A stretch of 6,176 bases of DNA from an uncultured Gemella sp. (GCF_900766305.1 NZ_CAAFUZ010000058.1:1-6176); one strand, 5' to 3'. Positions 1 through 5,947 are shown, counted from the stretch's first letter. Program-made: numbers and translations. Notes: generated by a model from the letters alone, not told the origin.

Positions 1-112
1 ATATTGCAGAAACAATTCACTATACTGAATTCGATGAGTTCAGACATCCTCGTGGCTTAATATAAGAAAAGTAACAGCTCAACGAGCTGAAAATCATCAA
101 AAAAATTATAAA

Positions 113-151
113 AAAGACAATTTCTATATTATTTCAATAGAAATTGTCTTT
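113..151. terminator. 15-bp perfect hairpin at 3' end of the IS remnant
   Basis: Arms 113-127 and 137-151 are perfectly complementary over 15 bp, with a 9-nt loop (128-136). The arms start with A-rich and end with T-rich sequence, so the hairpin has terminator form on both strands. It overlaps the last codons of the remnant transposase. It would stop transcription leaving the element towards the gene block and, on the minus strand, transcription running out of the GNAT gene. Confidence 0.6.
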
Positions 152-170
152 ATTTACTTATCTTGGACCT

Positions 171-186
171 TTTTGTCCCAGCCTCT
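171..186 (-). repeat. Putative right terminal inverted repeat of the IS remnant
   Basis: Read on the minus strand the sequence is AGAGGCTGGGACAAAA. It matches 15 of 16 positions of AGAGGCTGGGACATAA at 5856-5871 on the + strand. The two copies are inverted relative to each other, as the right and left ends of one IS type would be when two copies lie in the same orientation. The motif is also known to me as a frequent intergenic sequence in staphylococci, so assigning it as the IS terminus is an inference. Confidence 0.5.
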
Positions 187-364
187 TTCTTACAGTATGC
201 TCAGTCAATGACTGAAATAAAAATGTAATTATTCATTTTTGAACTCTAGTATAGAATTCAAAATATAGATTGTTATCAAATATTTTACAAATTATAGAAT
301 TGGGGTCATTAAGGACTAAGAATTCTATCTCACTAAATTATCATTCTAGAACACAAAAATATTT
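187..364. other. Non-coding junction between IS remnant and GNAT gene
   Basis: Apart from the palindrome at 201-215 this is AT-rich sequence with no credible coding frame. It contains several copies of TAGAATT or AGAATTC-like words (around 253, 295 and 321), but I could not build a convincing hairpin or promoter from them. No separate terminator for the GNAT gene was found before the hairpin at 113-151. Confidence 0.5.
201..215. repeat. 15-nt perfect palindrome outside the left IS end
   Basis: TCAGTCA-A-TGACTGA is perfectly palindromic around position 208. Its core, AGTCAATGACT at 203-213, is the exact reverse complement of AGTCATTGACT at 5828-5838, which lies a similar distance outside the other IS end. 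This suggests that it belongs to the element's terminal repeat rather than to the host flank. It also contains the stop codon of the remnant's C-terminal frame (209-211). Confidence 0.45.
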
Positions 365-901
365 CTAAAATGGCGGTCGGCCCAAAATGTCATCATTAAA
401 TTGTTCTGGTATTAAAATTTTACGCATTATGACTCCTAAATCACCATCATCATTTTCATGTTTAGCGTATATTTCATAACCCCGCTTTTCGTAAATGTTT
501 AATAACCAAGGGTGCAAACGTGCTGATGTTCCTAAGGTTACCGCAGCAGCTTTTAAAGTATCGCGTAAAAATGTCTCCTCTACATATTTTAAAAGTTGAC
601 TCCCATATCCTTGTCCATCATAAGTTGGTCGTGTTGCAAACCACCAAACGAACGGATAACCTGAAATGGATTTTACACTACTCCATGAATAGCAAACCGT
701 AATCGTTGAAATAATTTCTTTTTCATTTTCAAGTACAAATGTAGTATTTTGTCTTAAATTATCCTTTACCATTTCAAGATCAGCGTGAACTGATGGCCAA
801 TCAATACCTAGTTCTCTTAAAGGTGTAAAAGCAATTTGCATGATGCTATGTAATTCTTCAGCATCTTGTTCATGTGCCACTCTAATATTAATATTCGACA
901 T
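365..901 (-). CDS. GNAT-family N-acetyltransferase
   Basis: This 178-residue protein has the layout of a GNAT acetyltransferase, a family that transfers acetyl from acetyl-CoA to an amine of a small molecule or protein. It opens with 'INIRVAHEQDAEEL', a typical first GNAT strand and helix. A central strand, FVWWFATRP (residues 84-92), leads into the acetyl-CoA pyrophosphate loop D-G-Q-G-Y-G-S (95-101), a good Q-x-x-G-x-G/A motif A. The 'NIYEKRGYEIY' stretch near the C-terminus is the usual motif B region. The substrate cannot be told from sequence. An upstream in-frame GTG at 910 is possible, but the Shine-Dalgarno AAGGAG (910-915) overlaps it and sits 8 nt from the ATG at 901, so I place the start there. 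It is probably transcribed alone. Two TTGAC-type motifs lie upstream (965-970 and 998-1003, minus strand), neither with a clear -10. Confidence 0.87.
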   Translation of the reverse strand: MSNINIRVAHEQDAEELHSIMQIAFTPLRELGIDWPSVHADLEMVKDNLRQNTTFVLENEKEIISTITVCYSWSSVKSISGYPFVWWFATRPTYDGQGYGSQLLKYVEETFLRDTLKAAAVTLGTSARLHPWLLNIYEKRGYEIYAKHENDDGDLGVIMRKILIPEQFNDDILGRPPF

Positions 902-910
902 ATTTTTCAC

Positions 911-1341
911 TCCTTAAGTACTGAACATCCACATGAACTATAGATTAAATTTTTTATAAGTGCTCGTCAATAAATGTTTATTATCATTTTTATAAAGTGT
1001 CAAGATTCTATTACTGATAAACAAAACCTAGGATATCTGTAAATATCCCAGGTTTTATTAACGTATAGAAGCATAAGACAGAATTCTAAATATACTAACT
1101 TTTTTTTAAATTCTAAAATGGATTTCGAGTTTGAAGTAAGGCAACGTAACTACAGGACTAAAGCCCCACTCATCTTCTCTATTTCATGATTTCATCTCTT
1201 TAATCTATATATCATTTCAATGATGCAATAATACTTTGTAATTTAAACACTTTCAACATGAAGCAAGACATCCATTTCTAGCACATGAAGATGTCAATAT
1301 TATAAAGACTAGTGATTAAATCTCAATTACTTAATAGTCCT
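911..1341. other. 430-bp intergenic region, no intact gene
   Basis: The region lies between the GNAT start and the transporter stop. It holds the hairpin at 1023-1056 and otherwise AT-rich sequence. The only suggestive coding trace is a 25-codon open stretch on the + strand (1242-1316, stop 1317-1319) with an unusually protein-like composition but no start codon or ribosome site. A long run of T (about 1100-1108) is not preceded by a convincing stem. The region may be decayed sequence. Confidence 0.5.
1023..1056. terminator. Bidirectional terminator-like hairpin
   Basis: The 14-nt arms 1023-1036 (AAAACCTAGGATAT) and 1043-1056 (ATATCCCAGGTTTT) pair with one mismatch around a 6-nt loop. The arms end in A-run/T-run sequence, so the hairpin can terminate transcription on either strand. 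It is the first clear terminator after the minus-strand transporter gene, about 285 nt beyond its stop, and sits 110 nt upstream of the GNAT gene, insulating the two. Confidence 0.65.
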
Positions 1342-2163
1342 CTATGGTTGGAGGCTGTCACGTTTACCGTTCAAATATGCATACACTAATCCAATAAAGA
1401 TACCTCCACCGATATAGTTTCCAAGGAATGCAAAAACAATATTTTTTAGCACACCCAACCAAGATAATCCATCCATATTAAAGAACATCATACCTGCATA
1501 TAATCCAGCGTTAAAAACAACGTGTTCGTAACCCATAAATACAAAGACAATCACTCCACAAGCTATAAAGAATGCTTTGGCTAGTCCCTCTTTAAACTGC
1601 ATTGAAATAAAAATACCGATATTAATAAAGAAATTACAAAATATACCTTTAATCAAAATATTTAACCAAGTCGATTCTACTGTTTTTTTATGTACTAATG
1701 CTGTTAAACTATCTGTCATTTCTGGCGTCATAACATGTGCATATTTCATTAGGAAAAATAAAATAAATCCACCTAAGATATTACATATAAAACAGAAAAT
1801 AAAAATCCATATCATTTTACTTACACTAATTGCTTTATAATACCAACCAACAGTCAGATACATAAAATTACTAGTTAATAATTCAGAATTGGTTAACACA
1901 ACTAATACGAGACCTAAACTAAACGCAATAGCTCCCATCAAATTGATTAATCCGTCATTATGCGTTGAAGCGAATTGTGTTTTAATTGCTAACATAAAAA
2001 CTGTAACTATTGATAATAGAAAACCAGCCATGATAGCTTTCAACGTATATCTCATGGGTGTTTGTTTCGCCATCACTTGTTTAATTTGTGCCTGACCAAC
2101 GATATTCTGAATAATAGGTTTTGTTGCATAAGTATCTTCAATACTTTTGTTGTTCTTGAACAT
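1342..2163 (-). CDS. Formate/nitrite transporter (FNT family) protein
   Basis: This 273-residue membrane protein has the usual length of the FNT family (FocA/NirC), pentameric channels that carry formate, nitrite or related small monovalent anions. Six hydrophobic segments can be picked out, at roughly 42-62, 74-92, 115-138, 168-188, 195-211 and 240-264. The family hallmarks are present: the omega-loop segment N-S-E-L-L-T at 92-97, the central pore histidine in GYEHVVFNAG (His214), and the glycine-rich GNYIGGG at 248-254 in the last helix. Which anion it carries cannot be decided; no pfl or nir genes are next to it to point either way. The ATG has an AGGATG ribosome site 7 nt upstream and a promoter with a perfect TATAAT. 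No NreC-type or Rex-type palindrome was recognised upstream. The gene appears to be transcribed alone. Confidence 0.92.
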   Translation of the reverse strand: MFKNNKSIEDTYATKPIIQNIVGQAQIKQVMAKQTPMRYTLKAIMAGFLLSIVTVFMLAIKTQFASTHNDGLINLMGAIAFSLGLVLVVLTNSELLTSNFMYLTVGWYYKAISVSKMIWIFIFCFICNILGGFILFFLMKYAHVMTPEMTDSLTALVHKKTVESTWLNILIKGIFCNFFINIGIFISMQFKEGLAKAFFIACGVIVFVFMGYEHVVFNAGLYAGMMFFNMDGLSWLGVLKNIVFAFLGNYIGGGIFIGLVYAYLNGKRDSLQP

Positions 2164-2200
2164 GTCTTCTCATCCTATCCACATTAATATTTTCACACTT

Positions 2201-2229
2201 ATTATATAAGTAAGAATGACATATGTGTA
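2201..2229 (-). promoter_or_regulatory. Putative sigma-A promoter of the FNT transporter
   Basis: On the minus strand the -10 is a perfect TATAAT (2201-2206). A 17-nt spacer separates it from TACACA (2224-2229), a 4-of-6 match to the -35 consensus. The predicted start near 2194 gives a leader of about 30 nt before the ATG. The weak -35 leaves room for an activator, but no operator is evident. Confidence 0.55.
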
Positions 2230-2397
2230 TATTAAATTTTATTTATAAGATATAGAAATTTTCAAAAAAGTTTATATACATAGCATTTTCAATATTTAAA
2301 CAATATAACTGAAAACTTTATGACATTTCATCAAAGTGTAATGATTTACTCAAATTTTTTCACGTTTCTTTGATTAGGTATACGATCGAGGTTTATA

Positions 2398-2868
2398 TCA
2401 CTTTTGATTTAGTAATTTCTCTAACTGATTAAGTGTTGAATTCATACCTGTTTCTACACCCATGTCTATCGCTTGCTGAGCGGCACTTTCAGTTGGAAAA
2501 GTCGATGTCGATGTTACAGTAGTCTTTCCTTTTACTTCTTCAAAATTCAAAGTGATATGCATACCAGGCATACTTGTGTCTTTTTCCCCTTTTGACGTAG
2601 CAAAATAGTCTAAATACTCTATATAATATGGTGCATCCACTTGCAGATATTCAGCAATAGTATAACTTATCATCTGAGGAGCTTGAATAGCATAAAAAGC
2701 GCTTCCTCCTTTCGTAGCATTAAAATCATAAACTGTGACAGATGCGTCTTGAGGATGAAACCATTGTTCAAATAGTTCTCGCTTTGTATAAGCATCAAAT
2801 ACCTTATTAATTGGTGCACTAAAAGTTCTATTAAAAATAATCTTATTTTTCTTTTTTTCTATCGTCAT
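2398..2868 (-). CDS. SRPBCC / AHSA1-domain protein
   Basis: This 156-residue protein looks like a single START-like (SRPBCC, 'activator of Hsp90 ATPase homologue 1-like') domain, a helix-grip fold with a hydrophobic cavity for a small ligand. The evidence is the N-terminal pattern F-N-R-T-F-S-A-P-I-N-K-V-F-D-A-Y followed by EQWFHP (residues 12-39). The centre carries the alternating strands expected of the fold (HITLNFEEV, TTVTSTSTFP). A C-terminal amphipathic helix begins AAQQAIDMGVETGM and ends in a leucine-rich tail. The family is common in Firmicutes and usually uncharacterised; the bacterial name does not imply an Hsp90 role. The ATG has GAGGT (2875-2879) six nt upstream. No partner gene is adjacent: the flanking gaps are 234 and 281 nt. 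No clear terminator was found downstream. Confidence 0.86.
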   Translation of the reverse strand: MTIEKKKNKIIFNRTFSAPINKVFDAYTKRELFEQWFHPQDASVTVYDFNATKGGSAFYAIQAPQMISYTIAEYLQVDAPYYIEYLDYFATSKGEKDTSMPGMHITLNFEEVKGKTTVTSTSTFPTESAAQQAIDMGVETGMNSTLNQLEKLLNQK

Positions 2869-3066
2869 ATATGTACCTCACATTTTAAAGAATCGATTGC
2901 CTCAATATTAACAAAAATAATACGCTTAAGATAATTTCATTAATTCTAAAATATCGAAGAAGTTTCAGAAAAACATCACGCTTAATTTATAGTTCTCGTT
3001 GCTAAAAACAAATTAAATATGGTTAATACACACCCATTTTTGAATTAGCAAGTGACTGTCAAAATT

Positions 3067-3099
3067 AAAAAACACCCGAGACAATGATTAGTCTCAGGC
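3067..3099 (-). terminator. Rho-independent terminator of the lipoprotein-dsbA unit
   Basis: On the minus strand the arms GCCTGAGAC (3091-3099) and GTCTCGGGT (3074-3082) pair over 9 bp and are followed by six T residues (3067-3072) after one base. Two of the pairs are G-U wobbles that form only in RNA read from the minus strand; the + strand RNA would have A-C mismatches there. Direction and position, about 50 nt after the dsbA stop, agree. Confidence 0.82.
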
Positions 3100-3149
3100 A
3101 TTTTAAATAAATAAAGATTTATATATATTAACTACTATTACAGATACTT

Positions 3150-3746
3150 TCACTTTTCGTTTTCTAGCAACATCTCGTAGCTAGAAAAGTCATATGGATC
3201 TTCAACCTTGTTATCATTAACAAACGCTGTAGGTGTTTGCTTGATGTGATTTTTCTTCGCAATTTGTTGATCTTCCTTGGCTTTTTTCCACGAGATGGAA
3301 CCTTTAGTTTTATAATCAGTCTTTATTTTTTTCTTTTTGTCATCACTGATACTTAATTTATCAATTTGCTTATCAACAAGACGTGTTGTAATCCATTGCT
3401 TATGTTCATCTTTTTGTTGATTAAACATTAATTTCTGAAATTCAAGTGACTTCTTGGGAGCATAATGATTTACCGCATGCTGCGCTCTTGAACCTACAAT
3501 TGAATCTTTTCCTAAGAATGCCAAATTCACATATTGATATTTAATTTTGTTTGTATCAATATACTTCTTCTTAAGCTTTGGCATCACGCGATCTTCTGTT
3601 TTTTTACAATAAGGACACTTATAATCACCGTATATTACCACTACAGGTTTGCTATTATTAGAATGCTTTGGAGAGTCCATTGGACCTGAGCAACTGTATA
3701 GCAAAACCATACATAAAATCATCAATAATCCGATTAATTTTTTCAT
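3150..3746 (-). CDS. dsbA: DsbA-family thiol:disulfide oxidoreductase, lipoprotein
   Basis: This 198-residue protein matches staphylococcal DsbA, a membrane-anchored oxidase that introduces disulfides into exported proteins. A basic start (MKK) and hydrophobic segment lead to Cys19 (L16-Y17-S18-C19), the probable lipidated residue. Mature sequence then reaches a thioredoxin-fold strand (PVVVIYGDYK) and the redox motif C44-P45-Y46-C47, the same CPYC as S. aureus DsbA. The helical insertion includes YVNLAFLGKDSIVGSRA. The cis-proline loop is Q-T-P-T-A-F with Pro172 preceded by Thr. The C-terminal VEDPYDFSSYE also matches. S. aureus is reported to lack a DsbB partner, and none is seen here. The tyrosine at lipobox position -2 is atypical. 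The ATG has AAGGAG (3752-3757) 5 nt upstream; the preceding lipoprotein gene ends only 23 nt away, so the two are probably co-transcribed. Confidence 0.93.
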   Translation of the reverse strand: MKKLIGLLMILCMVLLYSCSGPMDSPKHSNNSKPVVVIYGDYKCPYCKKTEDRVMPKLKKKYIDTNKIKYQYVNLAFLGKDSIVGSRAQHAVNHYAPKKSLEFQKLMFNQQKDEHKQWITTRLVDKQIDKLSISDDKKKKIKTDYKTKGSISWKKAKEDQQIAKKNHIKQTPTAFVNDNKVEDPYDFSSYEMLLENEK

Positions 3747-3769
3747 CGTTTCTCCTTTTCCTAAAACGA

Positions 3770-4132
3770 TTAATACATATTCTCTTCTTTATAGTCAGGC
3801 TCATGAGATTGGTAGTATGCTTTTGCATTAAAGTCTTTATTATAATATGCTTTTTTATCTTTAAATTCATAAGTATAGTAACGCGCTTCAGCATCATCAC
3901 TAAGTGGTTTATACTCCAATACAACATATTTTCCTTTGTCAAACACATAAATATTGGCATCTTTTTTATCAAAATGTTTAACTTCATCACCTGAATCGTT
4001 TTTAGCAATTTTTTGTTGCTTTTTCTCTTGTAGTTTAACCGCTTTATCTATTTTGTCTGCGTACTCGTGACTCATGCAACCTGCTAATAATAAAGTTAGT
4101 ACACTAACCCCGACTAATAACTTCTTCAACAT
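3770..4132 (-). CDS. Small cystatin-like-fold lipoprotein (DUF4467-type)
   Basis: This 120-residue protein has a classic lipoprotein signal: MLKK, a hydrophobic core, and the lipobox L16-A17-G18-C19, so it should be lipid-anchored on the outer face of the membrane. A lysine-rich helix follows (YADKIDKAVKLQEKKQQK), then alternating strands (ANIYVFDKGKYVVLEYKP, ARYYTYEFKDKKAYY). This is the pattern of the small staphylococcal lipoproteins grouped as DUF4467, which are predicted to have a cystatin-like fold and have no known function. The assignment is from remembered pattern, not a search. A GTG at 4138 is in frame, but the AGGAG ribosome site (4138-4142) overlaps it and lies 5 nt from the ATG at 4132, so I use that ATG. 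It is the first gene of a unit with dsbA, which suggests but does not prove a link in envelope redox or export. Confidence 0.8.
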   Translation of the reverse strand: MLKKLLVGVSVLTLLLAGCMSHEYADKIDKAVKLQEKKQQKIAKNDSGDEVKHFDKKDANIYVFDKGKYVVLEYKPLSDDAEARYYTYEFKDKKAYYNKDFNAKAYYQSHEPDYKEENMY

Positions 4133-4188
4133 ACTCACTCCTACTCACTCTATCTATATCTATGTCATGGACTTCAAGTTAATCTCTT

Positions 4189-4217
4189 TTTACACTTAAC
4201 ATATCAAACGATGTCAA
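4189..4217 (-). promoter_or_regulatory. Putative promoter of the lipoprotein-dsbA unit
   Basis: On the minus strand a perfect -35 TTGACA (4212-4217) is followed after 17 nt by TGTAAA (4189-4194), a 4-of-6 match to the -10 consensus. The predicted start near 4182 gives a leader of about 50 nt to the ATG at 4132. Confidence 0.5.
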
Positions 4218-4376
4218 TATTTCTTTAGCTCTACGTTTACAATTAGCATGTTATTTAATCTAAGCAATTCTTTCAACTTAAATTTTATCACATTCTCTTT
4301 AGAGGTACGATCTTCATTAACTTAATTTTTTATACCTCTTACTTTTTAAATCTATTCTCTTTTAAATAAAACGGCC

Positions 4377-4403
4377 TCATACGAAAGTATGACACAATTT
4401 TTT
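4377..4403 (+). promoter_or_regulatory. Small GAAA-loop hairpin with T-run upstream of fmhA
   Basis: TCATAC (4377-4382), loop GAAA, GTATGA (4387-4392) form a perfect 6-bp stem with a GNRA-type loop, followed after five bases by six T (4398-4403). It could be a weak terminator for an upstream + strand transcript or an operator-like dyad overlapping the -35 region of the tentative fmhA promoter. Six base pairs can also occur by chance. Confidence 0.3.
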
Positions 4404-4491
4404 ATGTTATGATGTGTAAGGATGTTTAGGGTTTGGTAATATATATCATGACGATAAAACATGGAAATTGACTTAGAGGTGAAGAAATATA

Positions 4492-5739
4492 ATGAAATTT
4501 GTAAATTTAACTTCTGAAGAATTCGAGCAATTTACTTCAGAAAATTTCTCGCATTATACACAATCCAGTATACATTATAATAATAGATCGAAAACAAAAG
4601 GTGACGTACATTTAGTGGGAGTTAAAGATGGTCAAGAAGATGTCATTGCTGCGTGCTTATTAACAGAGGCACGTTCTTTAAAATTCTTTAAGTATTTTTA
4701 CACACATAGAGGACCAGTCATGGACTTTAACAATTTAGTTTTAGTTCGCTTCTTTTTTAAATCACTTACTGCTTATTTAAAAAAACACAATTGTTTATAT
4801 GTACTCGTTGACCCTTATGTATTAGAAAATTTACGTCAACCTAATGGAGAAATCATTGAATCCTTTGATAATCGCGCATTGATTAAAACAATGGAAGAAT
4901 TAGGTTACAAACACCAAGGATACACTGTAGGTTATGATACAATGAGTCAAATCCGCTGGTTATCAGTACTTAACCTTAAAGATAAATCTGAAGATCAATT
5001 ATTAAAAGAAATGGATTACCAAACACGTCGAAATATTAAAAAGACTTATGAAATGGGTGTTAAAGTTAAAACATTACCCATTGAAGAAACAAATACATTT
5101 TTTGAATTATTCAAAATGGCTGAAGAAAAACATGGCTTTAAATTCCGTGAAGAGCCTTACTTTGTTGAGATGCAAAAAACTTATGAAGATCATGCTATGT
5201 TAAAACTTGCTTACATCGATTTACAAGATTATTTAGATACGTTGCAAACTAAACATCAAAACCTTAATCAACAACTAAAAGATGTTGAAAAAACATTAGA
5301 AGAAAATCCAAATTCTAAGAAAAATAAAACGAAACATACACAAGTCAAACAACAATTCGATAGTAATGCGCGTAAAATCAGACAAACTAAAGAGAAAATA
5401 GCAGAAGAAGGTCAAGTTCTTCATCTTGCTGCAGCATTATATATATATAATGATCACGAAGTGTATTACTTATCAAGTGGCTCTAACCCTAAATATAATG
5501 CTTATATGGGAGCATATCGATTACAATGGGATATGATTCAATTTGCAAAAGAACATAATATCGATAGATATAATTTCTACGGTGTTACCGGAGACTTTAG
5601 TGAAAATGCTGAAGATGCTGGCGTTCAAAAATTTAAAGAAGGATTTAACGCTAAAATTTATGAATATATTGGTGATTTTATCAAACCAATTAAACCACTA
5701 TTTTATAAAGTAAAACAAGAATTAGAAAGTCGTAGATAA
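4492..5739 (+). CDS. fmhA: FemA/FemB-family aminoacyltransferase FmhA
   Basis: This 415-residue protein belongs to the staphylococcal FemABX family, enzymes that use aminoacyl-tRNA to add amino acids to the pentapeptide cross-bridge on lipid II. Diagnostic stretches are AACLLTEARSLKFFKYFY followed by HRGPV (residues 53-75), LVDPY (105-109), QTRRNIKK (177-184) and YYLSSGSNPKYNAYMGAY (325-342). The C-terminal block has NFYGVTGDF, then FKEGFNA and IGDFIKP. Among Fem proteins as I remember them, TEAR..KF.KYF, QTRRNIKK and SSGSNPKYN fit FmhA better than FemA or FemB. S. aureus FmhA has been reported to put serine into the cross-bridge. Residues about 244-306 form the charged two-helix coiled coil inserted in the second GNAT-like domain, as in FemA. 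Length is normal and the frame intact. The ATG is the first after the GAGGTG ribosome site. It stands alone, with a hairpin 16 nt past the stop. Confidence 0.9.
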   Translation: MKFVNLTSEEFEQFTSENFSHYTQSSIHYNNRSKTKGDVHLVGVKDGQEDVIAACLLTEARSLKFFKYFYTHRGPVMDFNNLVLVRFFFKSLTAYLKKHNCLYVLVDPYVLENLRQPNGEIIESFDNRALIKTMEELGYKHQGYTVGYDTMSQIRWLSVLNLKDKSEDQLLKEMDYQTRRNIKKTYEMGVKVKTLPIEETNTFFELFKMAEEKHGFKFREEPYFVEMQKTYEDHAMLKLAYIDLQDYLDTLQTKHQNLNQQLKDVEKTLEENPNSKKNKTKHTQVKQQFDSNARKIRQTKEKIAEEGQVLHLAAALYIYNDHEVYYLSSGSNPKYNAYMGAYRLQWDMIQFAKEHNIDRYNFYGVTGDFSENAEDAGVQKFKEGFNAKIYEYIGDFIKPIKPLFYKVKQELESRR

Positions 5740-5755
5740 TTATTCATTAGCAAAT

Positions 5756-5785
5756 AGGAATCGAATTCTAATCAATTCGATTCCT
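5756..5785. terminator. 12-bp perfect hairpin after fmhA
   Basis: The arms 5756-5767 (AGGAATCGAATT) and 5774-5785 (AATTCGATTCCT) pair without mismatch around a 6-nt loop, 16 nt after the fmhA stop. No strong T-run follows on the + strand (TCAACAT), so it may terminate imperfectly or mainly protect the 3' end of the message. Confidence 0.6.
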
Positions 5786-5826
5786 TCAACATAGATAAAA
5801 AACTAAATATTAATGCACATGAGTTT

Positions 5827-5839
5827 AAGTCATTGACTT
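5827..5839. repeat. Palindrome outside the right IS end, mirror of 201-215
   Basis: AAGTCA-T-TGACTT is a perfect 13-nt palindrome. Its core AGTCATTGACT (5828-5838) is the exact reverse complement of 203-213. It ends 17 nt before the inverted-repeat motif at 5856, against 16 nt at the left element. The matching spacing suggests that both are parts of the same extended terminal repeat. Confidence 0.45.
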
Positions 5840-5884
5840 TCTATACACTTAAAGGAGAGGCTGGGACATAATTCCTAGTGAAAT

Positions 5885-5922
5885 AGCCAGTAAATGAGTT
5901 TTCATAAATTCATTTACTGGCT
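5885..5922 (+). terminator. 13-bp perfect hairpin just inside the right IS
   Basis: AGCCAGTAAATGA (5885-5897) pairs perfectly with TCATTTACTGGCT (5910-5922) around a 12-nt loop, followed by TCTTTATTT. It resembles a terminator and would limit transcription entering the IS from fmhA. Confidence 0.55.
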
Positions 5923-5947
5923 TCTTTATTTACAATACTACGTATTG

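Larger units (their letters stand above)
1..211 (+). pseudogene. IS1182-family (IS1272-like) transposase remnant, internally deleted
   Basis: Two reading-frame pieces resemble the two ends of one IS1182-family transposase. Frame 3 from position 3 reads IAETIHYTEFDEFRHPRG, which fits roughly residues 32-49 of IS1272-type transposases as I remember them (an EFDEFR..RG segment). Frame 2 from about position 56 reads LNIRKVTAQRAEN, like the C-terminal 'VNIRK..AQRA' end of the same family. It stays open to a TGA at 209-211. The whole catalytic middle, more than 400 residues, is missing, and the pieces are in different frames, so the product cannot be active. Frame 3 itself stops at 63-65. The gene's 5' end lies outside the window. 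A hairpin and a terminal-repeat sequence follow, as expected for the 3' end of such an element. The alignment is from memory and was not computed. Confidence 0.66.
4143..4475. other. Divergent intergenic region between lipoprotein-dsbA and fmhA
   Basis: This AT-rich stretch of about 330 bp has no credible gene. It carries the minus-strand promoter at 4189-4217 and, nearer fmhA, the small hairpin at 4377-4392 with a T-run behind it. For fmhA the best -10 candidate is TATGAT at 4408-4413, but its -35 region (4385-4390, AAGTAT) is poor, so I do not call a firm promoter. The fmhA ribosome site is GAGGTG (4476-4481), a longer than usual 10 nt from the ATG. Confidence 0.5.

Noticed and set aside
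520..702. 60-codon + strand open frame inside the GNAT gene
   Set aside because: It is antisense to a gene with clear GNAT motifs, and its own translation shows no recognisable domain or ribosome site.
899..910. GTG at 910 as the GNAT start
   Set aside because: The AAGGAG ribosome site overlaps that GTG, whereas the ATG at 901 is 8 nt from it.
1577..2095. Two + strand open frames (1577-1840 and 1889-2095) opposite the FNT transporter
   Set aside because: They are hydrophobic mirror translations of membrane-protein codons with no ribosome site; the transporter on the other strand explains the region.
2260..2340. AAAGTTT / AAACTTT as a terminator of the SRPBCC gene
   Set aside because: The arms are 7 bp of A/T separated by about 40 nt, too weak and too distant to support a call.
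3649..4008. Overlapping open frames on both strands across the dsbA-lipoprotein junction (3649-3831, 3658-4008, 3668-3994)
   Set aside because: They are frame-shifted or antisense readings of two well-supported lipoprotein genes, rich in low-information I, K, F and L residues.
4130..4138. GTG at 4138 as the start of the small lipoprotein
   Set aside because: The AGGAG ribosome site overlaps that GTG, and the ATG at 4132 gives a normal MLKK lipoprotein signal.
4463..4494. TTGACT and TATAAT just before the fmhA ATG as a promoter
   Set aside because: The spacer is only 14 nt and the -10 would overlap the start codon, leaving no leader and ignoring the ribosome site between them.
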